This document shows, piece after piece, positions 57,648 through 64,000 of a DNA stretch of 64,000 bases; the stretch's first letter is position 1, and each line of letters starts with the position of its first letter. A program made the translations under genes and the position numbers. The notes under the pieces were generated by a model that ran no database searches, was not told the DNA's origin, and saw only the letters and a list, made by a program, of their open reading frames with translations. This DNA comes from Hyphomicrobium sp. (lineage in GTDB: Bacteria > Pseudomonadota > Alphaproteobacteria > Rhizobiales > Hyphomicrobiaceae), in assembly GCA_025351425.1 (NCBI GenBank), contig JANXVY010000033.1:1-64000 (forward strand), in the 5' to 3' direction.

Positions 57648-58316
57648 ATGATGACGAACCTCGACACCGCCTATTTTCACCACGTCTGCATCAACGTGCT
57701 CTATGGCATGGCGGCCCTGTTGACGTTCGTCATCGTCGAGCGGCTCATCTACTACGTGCTGCTCAACCTGCGCGCGGCAAGCCTCGTTGCCGTGATCAAC
57801 GGCAACAACGCCCCTAACGCGCAAAAGGTCCTCGCCCGCCGCGATCTGCTGTCGGCGAGCTTGGCCAAATACCTCGCAGCTGTCCGCGAACACGCCCTCA
57901 GCCGCAACGCTCTCGAAGACCTCTCGGCAGCCCTGTTCATTCGCGTCGATAGCCGCATCAACGCCCGCCTCTGGCTGCTCGACACCATCGTGACAGCGGC
58001 CCCCTTGCTGGGTCTGCTCGGCACGATCCTCGGCATCATGGACACCTTCAACGCACTGTCCGCCGGAGGCATTTCCGATCCTGCCGCCGTCAGCCGCGGC
58101 ATCGCCTCCGCACTGATCGCGACCGCCATTGGCATCGGCGTCGCTCTTTTCGGCTTGCTCGGCCACAATATCCTGCACCGGTATTCCGACCACCTTACCG
58201 ATGACTTCAAGCGCCTGATCCTGTCGGCCGAAGCCTATCTCCATCAGAGCAGCCGCCAGACCGCCACGCCCCAGCAGCCCCCGATCGGCGCCTCCGCCGC
58301 CATGCGGGCGGCGTAA
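57648..58316 (+). CDS. exbB: ExbB/TolQ/MotA-family proton channel subunit
   Basis: A 222-residue protein with three membrane helices: MAALLTFVIVERLIYYVLL near the N-terminus, then the MotA/TolQ/ExbB domain with LLDTIVTAAPLLGLLGTILGIMDTFNAL and SRGIASALIATAIGIGVALFGLLGHNIL. It forms the pentameric channel with ExbD. It is separated from exbD by the receptor gene, an unusual order. It starts 22 bases after the receptor stop. Confidence 0.9.
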   Translation: MMTNLDTAYFHHVCINVLYGMAALLTFVIVERLIYYVLLNLRAASLVAVINGNNAPNAQKVLARRDLLSASLAKYLAAVREHALSRNALEDLSAALFIRVDSRINARLWLLDTIVTAAPLLGLLGTILGIMDTFNALSAGGISDPAAVSRGIASALIATAIGIGVALFGLLGHNILHRYSDHLTDDFKRLILSAEAYLHQSSRQTATPQQPPIGASAAMRAA

Positions 58317-58321
58317 TCGCA

Positions 58322-60268
58322 ATGGCGACGAAGCTCTCGCGCCGCACGGTCCTCGGCACAGCCGGCGCGCTGGCCGGCAGCACAGCGCTCGGCCTCACGA
58401 CCGCCAGCGGCGAAGGCGAGGCCCCCCGCATCGAATTGCGGCTACTGGAAACATCCGACCTGCACATGTTCGTGCTCGACTGGGACTATTATCACGCCAA
58501 GCTCGACCCCACCGTCGGCTTCTCGAACGTCGCAACCCTGATCCGCAAGGCCCGCTCCGAGGCCGCCAATACCCTGCTGTTCGATAATGGCGATTTTCTC
58601 CAGGGCAATCCGCTGGCCGACTACGTCGCCCACCAGCCAGCTCCCTCCGCCGCAAATATCCACCCGATCATCGCCCTGATGACCGACTTGGGTTACGACG
58701 CCATCGGCCTTGGCAATCACGAATTCAATTACGGCCTCGAGTTCCTCGAAAACACCCTCGCAGGCGCCCCGTTTCCCGTCGTTTGCGCCAACGTAGCCCG
58801 CGCGGGCGGCGCCCCTTTTCTGCCGCCCCACGCCATCCTCACCCGCACGCTCAAGGACACAGCCGGCAGCGAACAGCAGCTCCGCATCGGCGTCATCGGT
58901 TTCGTCCCGCCCCAGATCATGATGTGGGACAAGGCCAGGCTCGACGGCAAGCTGGAAACCTCCGACATCGTCCTCGCGGCCAAAAAACTAGTGCCCGAGC
59001 TGCGCGCGAAATGCGACGTGCTGGTCGCCCTCTGCCACGCCGGCATCAACGCCGACCCCTGGGTGGAAGGCATGGAGAATGCGGCCCTTCACCTTGCCGC
59101 GGTGCCGGGCTTCGACCTCATCTTGACAGGCCATTCCCACCGCGTCTTCCCTGGCCCCAAGTATGCCGGCCGCGAGGGCGTCGATGCGGTCGCCGGCCGC
59201 CTCAACGGCGTGCCCGCCATCATGCCCGGATTCTGGGGCAGCCACCTCGGCCTGGCCGACCTCACCTTGAAACGCGACGGCGACCGCTGGAGCGTTGAAA
59301 AAGCCAGCGTCGAAACCCGCCCCATCTACAAGCGCGACCAAGGTAAGGTCGAGCCGTTGGCCGCGCGCGACGCAGCCGTTGCCGCCCGCATTATGAGCGC
59401 CCACGACGCAACCGTCGCCTGGGTCGAAGAGCCCGTCGGCAGCACGGATGGGCCCTTGCACAGCTATTTCTGCTGGGCTGGCTTCGACCCCCCGACCGCG
59501 CTCGTCAACGCCGCCCAGACCTGGTACGCACGTCCGCTACTCGCCGGCACTCCGTTTGCCGGCCTTCCCCTGCTCTCGTCCTCGTCGCTGTTTCGGGCGG
59601 GCTATACCCCTGACAGCTTCATTGATATCGCACCGGGGAAAACCTCCCTGCGTCAGGTCGCAGACCTTTACATCTACTCGTCCAACGCCGTCACAGCGCT
59701 CAAGGTCACCGGCGCGCAAATTCACGAGTGGCTTGAATATTCGGCGCGCGCCTTCAACACGATAGACCCCGCCCAGACCGCGCCTCAAGCCCTCGTCGAT
59801 AAACGCATCCCGTCCTACAATTTCGACATTATCTCGGGGCTCGAATACCGCATCGACGTCACCCGGCCTGCCCGTTATGACGGCAAGGGCCAGCTTTCAG
59901 CCCAGAATCGCCGGATCCTCGATCTCCGCTTCGAGGGTGCGCCGATCGACCCGGCCCGCGAATTCGTGGTCGTGACCAACAACCACCGCGCCGACAGTCG
60001 CGGGTCGATCGCAGCGTTGGCTGCGTGCCCCATCGTTCTGCGCGCGCCCGATACCAATCAGGACGCGGTCGTGCGCTACTTCAAATCGCAGCCAACCGTC
60101 GCCGCGCAGCACGCCTTCCCCTGGTCGTTTGCACAAACCGGCCGCCCTGCAACGGTCTATTTCGATAGCGGTATGGCAGCCCCCGACCACATCGCTGGCC
60201 GCCCCGGCCTCGCGCTCTTAGGCCCGGGCGAACCCGGCTACACCCGCATCGGCCTGACCCTGGCCTGA
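58322..60268 (+). CDS. cpdB: 2',3'-cyclic-nucleotide 2'-phosphodiesterase / 3'-nucleotidase
   Basis: A 648-residue periplasmic metallophosphatase. A Tat signal (SRRTVLGTAGALAGSTALG) leads to a calcineurin-type domain: LLETSDLHMFV, LLFDNGDFLQGNPL, AIGLGNHEFNYGL, ALCHAGI and LILTGHSHRVFPG. A 5'-nucleotidase C-terminal domain follows (RQVADLYIYSSNAVTALKVTGAQIHEWLEY). CpdB releases nucleosides and phosphate from exported or environmental 2',3'-cyclic and 3'-nucleotides. The ATG is 5 bases after the exbB stop, so it is very likely in the same operon as the TonB module. Confidence 0.92.
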   Translation: MATKLSRRTVLGTAGALAGSTALGLTTASGEGEAPRIELRLLETSDLHMFVLDWDYYHAKLDPTVGFSNVATLIRKARSEAANTLLFDNGDFLQGNPLADYVAHQPAPSAANIHPIIALMTDLGYDAIGLGNHEFNYGLEFLENTLAGAPFPVVCANVARAGGAPFLPPHAILTRTLKDTAGSEQQLRIGVIGFVPPQIMMWDKARLDGKLETSDIVLAAKKLVPELRAKCDVLVALCHAGINADPWVEGMENAALHLAAVPGFDLILTGHSHRVFPGPKYAGREGVDAVAGRLNGVPAIMPGFWGSHLGLADLTLKRDGDRWSVEKASVETRPIYKRDQGKVEPLAARDAAVAARIMSAHDATVAWVEEPVGSTDGPLHSYFCWAGFDPPTALVNAAQTWYARPLLAGTPFAGLPLLSSSSLFRAGYTPDSFIDIAPGKTSLRQVADLYIYSSNAVTALKVTGAQIHEWLEYSARAFNTIDPAQTAPQALVDKRIPSYNFDIISGLEYRIDVTRPARYDGKGQLSAQNRRILDLRFEGAPIDPAREFVVVTNNHRADSRGSIAALAACPIVLRAPDTNQDAVVRYFKSQPTVAAQHAFPWSFAQTGRPATVYFDSGMAAPDHIAGRPGLALLGPGEPGYTRIGLTLA

Positions 60269-60400
60269 TGCAGCCAGCAGCCCTCGCCCGAGCCTGACCA
60301 GCATAAAGCCGCGTCAGCGGCGCTGAAGCAACGCGAAGCCGGCCATGCTTGTCCGGCCCGCCCGCAGCACGACTAACCCGTGAGGCCCCACCGAACACCA

Positions 60401-60609
60401 ACAGGACAGTTTAGCCTTCGGACCGCAGGTCCAGGGAGCGGAGCGACCCGCGGGCATGCCCGCGCCCCGGCCGGAGCGCGTCCCTGTGGAGCAAGGCGAG
60501 CACCGAGCGCGCGTGCGAGCCCACCTAACGCCTACAGAACAGTTTAGCCTTCGGACCGCAGGTCCGGGGAGCAAGGCGACCCGGCGATCGTTCGCCGCCC
60601 CGCCGGAGC
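60401..60609. repeat. Direct repeat with GC-rich palindromic tail
   Basis: Two copies start with CAGTTTAGCCTTCGGACCGCAGGTCC (within 60401-60432 and 60534-60565); both continue GGGAGC-ggcg-GACCCG and end with CCGGAGCGC. Each contains a GGACC...GGTCC hairpin. A related GC-rich tail (CCCCGGCCGGAGCGCGAC) recurs at 62539-62556. The interval 60269-60630 holds no gene besides. Confidence 0.65.
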
Positions 60610-60630
60610 GCCTCAGCGCGTGAGGCACAA

Positions 60631-62178
60631 CTAGTGCGACACGAACGGCGGCACCAGCTTGTACGCGATGTCGATGAACGCCTGCTTGAGCTTGGCGCCG
60701 TCCGTCGCGTCGTAGTAGTGCGCTTGATCCGTCGCACAACTCTGCAGGAACGACTTCGCCGAAGCACTCACTTGGGCGCCGATCGTGTAAACCTCGATGC
60801 CCTTGGCCTTCATGCCCGTGCACAAGGCGCCAGCCTGGTTTTGCGACGAGTCGTTATACGCGCCGCACGTCGTCGGGATCATGCCGGGCACGCCGCCGGT
60901 GTTCGAGGGATCGTAGGTCGGCACGCCGTTGCAATACGACGTGTTGTAGTCGCCGTCCGTCATCAGAATCGCGATCTTCTTCAAGACCGGCTGCCCCTTG
61001 GCGTTGAGCGCGGTCAGGTCCGAGTAGGCCCGCGGCGTGCTCGCCGGCCAGAGCGTGCCGAAGTTCGGCGACAGCATATACCAAGCCCACGCAGTGCCCG
61101 TCTGGCCGGCGGTGCCACCGCCCGCCGTCAGTGAGTTGATGGTCGACTTCAGCGCCGTCTTGTCCGATGTCAATGGCATGACCGCAGTCTGCGTCGGGCA
61201 ATACCCCGACCCGTTATAACTGCCATACGGGCTGTAATACCGGCCAACCGGCGTCGTCGAAGGCGAAACGTCGGTATACCGATCGTTGCCCGTCCGCTCC
61301 GTCACGCATGTGTCCGACACCGGCAAGCTATAGCTGCTGCAATTGCCGTAGCCCCAGCCGTTCCCGTTGCCGTTGTTGCATGGCGGCGCCTGGGTAAACG
61401 TGTAGGTCTGCGCTCCCGGTGTCGACTTGTTGCCGCCGGCGATCGTTCCGCGCGCGGCGTTCGCCAGCGCCGGCGTGCCGAGATTGACCGTTTCCGAAAA
61501 CGGCACCACGGCGATCCTCGACGTGAACTGGCTCTGGTCCTGCCAAATCAAAATGTCGACCAGCGCCGCGGCGGCGTCCTTCACCGTCTGGATCTTGGTT
61601 GATCCCGCGTTGTCGGACTCGCCCATCGAGCCCGTGATGTCGATCATCATCGCAACTTCGAGATTGGTGTTGGCGTTTTTGCCGACGGCCAGCGTCGCCG
61701 TGGCGTTTTCCGTGCCGTTTGTCTTCAGCAGCGGCAGCTGCTGCAGGTTGAGAATCTTCGGCACAATGCCTAGGAACGGCGTCTTGATATAGGCGTCGCC
61801 CACCGCCGACATGGTGGTGTTGTTGTTGCCCAGCACGAACGTGATGTTGTCAGACACGAGCAGCGCGTTCGTTGCAGGCGTACCGCGTTTCGATTGCAGG
61901 ACGCTGTAGTTGTAGTTTGCCTGCGCAAGCGCGACGGCGGACGCCACGTCCCCGGTCGCCTGATACTGGCGCAACCCGGCCAGCACCGCCGCGTCAGAGG
62001 CTTCCTGCGTCTGCTTGCGGGCGAGCATCCAGCGGCCGATATCGACCGACGCACCGATCAAGATCGCACAGACCCCGACCATCATCCCGAACATGATGGC
62101 GATATTGCCGCGCTTGTCGCCGGCGAAACGGGCGAAGGGGCCGCTGCCCGGCCCGCATACCTTTGAAAAACGATCCAT
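60631..62178 (-). CDS. TadG-like pilus-assembly protein with von Willebrand factor A domain
   Basis: A 515-residue protein: a cytoplasmic start (DRFSKVCGPGSGPFARFAG), a TadE/TadG-like N-terminal membrane helix (GNIAIMFGMMVGVCAILIGASVDI) and a helical stalk (RKQTQEASDAAVLAGLRQY). A vWA domain follows from about residue 185, with MIDAS DITGSMGES, and later AILMTDGDYNTSY and GIEVYTIGAQV. The vWA portion is interrupted by Gly/Asn/Tyr-rich inserts with several cysteines (NGNGWGYGNCSSY, NGSGYC). It is probably periplasmic, linked to Flp/Tad pili or surface adhesion. The ATG at 62178 precedes the DRFSK start. Paralog of the next gene. Confidence 0.8.
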   Translation of the reverse strand: MDRFSKVCGPGSGPFARFAGDKRGNIAIMFGMMVGVCAILIGASVDIGRWMLARKQTQEASDAAVLAGLRQYQATGDVASAVALAQANYNYSVLQSKRGTPATNALLVSDNITFVLGNNNTTMSAVGDAYIKTPFLGIVPKILNLQQLPLLKTNGTENATATLAVGKNANTNLEVAMMIDITGSMGESDNAGSTKIQTVKDAAAALVDILIWQDQSQFTSRIAVVPFSETVNLGTPALANAARGTIAGGNKSTPGAQTYTFTQAPPCNNGNGNGWGYGNCSSYSLPVSDTCVTERTGNDRYTDVSPSTTPVGRYYSPYGSYNGSGYCPTQTAVMPLTSDKTALKSTINSLTAGGGTAGQTGTAWAWYMLSPNFGTLWPASTPRAYSDLTALNAKGQPVLKKIAILMTDGDYNTSYCNGVPTYDPSNTGGVPGMIPTTCGAYNDSSQNQAGALCTGMKAKGIEVYTIGAQVSASAKSFLQSCATDQAHYYDATDGAKLKQAFIDIAYKLVPPFVSH

Positions 62179-62587
62179 GACAATCTCCAGAGCGCAAAAT
62201 TCCTGCATATCTCTCGATTAGCGGCTGCAACTTTCTCAGGGCTGAACAGATTAGTTCAAATTGATTCCATCTCGGCCACGACGAGCAAATCATTTCGAAT
62301 ATGATTTATTCCAAATCCTGCAATTAAGGTTTGCGGGACCCAATATTAACAAAGCGAGGGTGCCGGCTGGCACCCTCGCTTGTTTGCAGCAGGAGATTTC
62401 ATTGGAAGTCCGCAGGGCCACCGGCCCTACGTTTCGTCGTGCCACCCAACTTGAAGCCGCGCGCCGCCCCAAGCACCCCCCGCTTCAAGCCGCCCGAGGG
62501 CGGCTTCGGGGCGCTCGCGCCCCCGCGGGCGGTCCCGCGCCCCGGCCGGAGCGCGACTAGCGCGTGAGGCCACAAACTGAGGCCGAA
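62179..62587. other. Intergenic region between the TadG-like paralogs
   Basis: About 410 bases holding a terminator hairpin (62354-62379) and a GC-rich tail near 62500-62560 that echoes the repeats at 60401. No gene is supported. Confidence 0.5.
62354..62379. terminator. Bidirectional terminator hairpin
   Basis: GCGAGGGTGCC, a GGCT loop, GGCACCCTCGC: an 11-bp perfect stem. T-rich sequence lies on both sides (TTGTTT on the plus strand; TTTGTTAATATTG on the minus strand). It most likely ends the transcript of the gene at 62588. Confidence 0.75.
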
Positions 62588-64000
62588 CTAGTGCGACATG
62601 AACGGCACGACGAGTTTCTTGGTAATGTCGTTGAAGGCCGCAATCAGCGCGTTGGTGTCCGTCGCATCGTAGTAATGCGTCAGATCCGTCGCGCAGCTCT
62701 GCAGGAACGCCTTGGCGGTTGGTGTCACGCCGGCACCTATGGTATAAACTTCGATGCCCTTGTTCTTCATCCCGGTGCAGAGATTACCGGCCTGGGTCTG
62801 AGACACGCCGTTATTGGGCGTGCAGTTAATGTTGTAGTCGACGACGCCGTTGCAGTACTCTGTGTTGTAGTCGCCGTCCGTCATCAGGATGGCGATCTTT
62901 TTCAAGATCGGCTGTCCGTGAACGTTCAACGTCGTCAGGTCGGAATAGGACCGGGCGCCACTCGCCGATGACGTCCAAATCGAGTTGAAATTCGGCGACA
63001 GCGCATACCAGGCCCACGCCGTTCCCAAATGCCCTGCAGTCGAGCTTCCAGGCGCCATCTTGTTGATGAGCGTATGGAGCGCAGCCTTGTCTGACGACAG
63101 CGGGATCATAGCCAACGGACAATTTGCGTTATACGTGTAATTGGTGCTGCTTGAATATTGAATTCCGACGGGGCTCGTAATCGGCGATACATCCGTGTAA
63201 GCATTTGCTCCCAGCCGTTCCGTGACGCAATTAGAGCTGGCCGTGAGCGTGGTGTAGGTTGGCTGCCCAGACCTGTTCGTACCCGTCTGGAGATTGTAAT
63301 TCATTGAGCCCAGCGTTGTACTGGTCACGTTTGGCAGGCTGCCGCGGACAGAATTGATATTGGCCGCGCTCCCCACGTTGACTGCCTGGTCGAACGGAAC
63401 GATCGCGATCTTCGACGTATAGATGCTCTGGTCCGCCCACACGACTTGGTCGACCAGCGAATTCGCTGCCGAGATGACCGCCGAAATCTTGCTGACGCCA
63501 TTACCGATCGAATCGGCCATCGAGCCCGTGTTGTCGATCATCATCGAAATCTCTAGGCTGGTACCCGAGTTCGCACCCACCGCCATGGTCCCGATCGCGT
63601 TTTCCGAGCCGTTCGTCTTCAGCAGCGGCAGCGTCTTGATGTTGACGATGTTCGGCACCAACCCGAGGAACGGCATCTTGATCACAGCCCCGCCCGTCGC
63701 CGTCATGGACTGATTGTTGTTGCTCAACACGAACGAGATGTTGTCCGACACGAGCAGACCATTCGTTGCGGGCATGCCCCGCTTCGATTGCGTCACACTG
63801 TAATTGTAGTTCGCCTGCGCCAGGGCAATGGCCGCCGCCGTGTCGCTTGTATCCTGATACTTGCGCAAGCCCGCGAGAATAGCCGAGTCCACGGCTTCCT
63901 GGGTCTGCTTGCGGGCCAGCATCCACCGGCCGATATCGACCGATGCACCGATGAGAATGACGCACACGCCGAGCATCATCCCGAACATGATGGCGATATT
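62588..64000 (-). CDS. TadG-like vWA protein, partial (5' end outside window)
   Basis: At least 470 residues, running off the right edge. The frame stays open past the ATG at 63988, and the residues just before it (NIAI) match the paralog, so the true start lies beyond base 64000. It has the same plan as its neighbour: TadG-like membrane helix (MFGMMLGVCVILIGASVDIG), stalk, vWA domain with MIDAS DNTGSMADS, then AILMTDGDYNTEYCNG and GIEVYTIGAGV. The two genes are clear tandem duplicates with diverged inserts. Confidence 0.85.
   Translation of the reverse strand, partial: NIAIMFGMMLGVCVILIGASVDIGRWMLARKQTQEAVDSAILAGLRKYQDTSDTAAAIALAQANYNYSVTQSKRGMPATNGLLVSDNISFVLSNNNQSMTATGGAVIKMPFLGLVPNIVNIKTLPLLKTNGSENAIGTMAVGANSGTSLEISMMIDNTGSMADSIGNGVSKISAVISAANSLVDQVVWADQSIYTSKIAIVPFDQAVNVGSAANINSVRGSLPNVTSTTLGSMNYNLQTGTNRSGQPTYTTLTASSNCVTERLGANAYTDVSPITSPVGIQYSSSTNYTYNANCPLAMIPLSSDKAALHTLINKMAPGSSTAGHLGTAWAWYALSPNFNSIWTSSASGARSYSDLTTLNVHGQPILKKIAILMTDGDYNTEYCNGVVDYNINCTPNNGVSQTQAGNLCTGMKNKGIEVYTIGAGVTPTAKAFLQSCATDLTHYYDATDTNALIAAFNDITKKLVVPFMSH

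Overview
The window looks like chromosomal DNA of a GC-rich alphaproteobacterium, most likely order Hyphomicrobiales (Rhizobiales). The evidence is a CpdR-type receiver gene beside an N-formylglutamate amidohydrolase gene, two MmgR/suhB-type small RNA genes beside an inositol-monophosphatase-family gene, a complete PhyR-NepR-EcfG general stress response (GSR) set with HWE-family kinases, and an MlaEFD operon whose MlaD carries a fused lipoprotein-like domain. All assignments come from reading the sequence and translations; no database search was run. The genus cannot be named.

Layout. 1-9.9 kb: palindromic repeats, a duplicated DUF4375-like membrane protein, a TPR protein, rpmJ, tRNA-Val, cpdR, N-formylglutamate amidohydrolase, two tandem MmgR-like sRNAs, hisN, a lipase-like hydrolase and an Hsp20. 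10-16.5 kb: glutamate synthase (gltB, gltD). 16.5-20.5 kb: a surface polysaccharide module (GlcNAc-1-P transferase-like protein, flippase, glycosyltransferase), followed by two perfect palindromes and tRNA-Thr. 20.7-29.7 kb: a beta-propeller protein, CoA-binding protein, enoyl-CoA hydratase, a CBS-domain protein with a perfect FNR/FixK box upstream, the mla lipid-transport operon and an FGE-fold protein. 29.9-33.9 kb: a P1B-5-type metal ATPase with a hemerythrin tail and a two-gene ABC exporter.

33.9-53.3 kb is the most distinctive part: a GSR island. It holds phyR, nepR-ecfG, two HWE histidine kinases, a receiver-only regulator, a Crp/Fnr regulator and many small membrane or envelope proteins. 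I can read twelve copies of the EcfG promoter pattern GGAAC-N16/17-(C)GTT, each placed upstream of an island gene or of an otherwise gene-free stretch. One of them reads into a gene-free interval that can encode a roughly 100-nt RNA: a 9-bp stem closing a C-rich loop, then an intrinsic terminator. This is the architecture of GsrN, the GSR-controlled sRNA of Caulobacter, and is the best candidate for an undescribed element here. Two further promoters point at very short genes (26 and 50 codons).

53.5-60.3 kb is a self-contained TonB module (exbD, tonB, a large TonB-dependent receptor, exbB) ending in a Tat-exported CpdB-like nucleotidase, which suggests uptake linked to nucleotides or phosphate esters. 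60.3-64 kb holds short repeats and two tandem TadG-like von Willebrand factor A proteins; the second runs off the right edge of the window.
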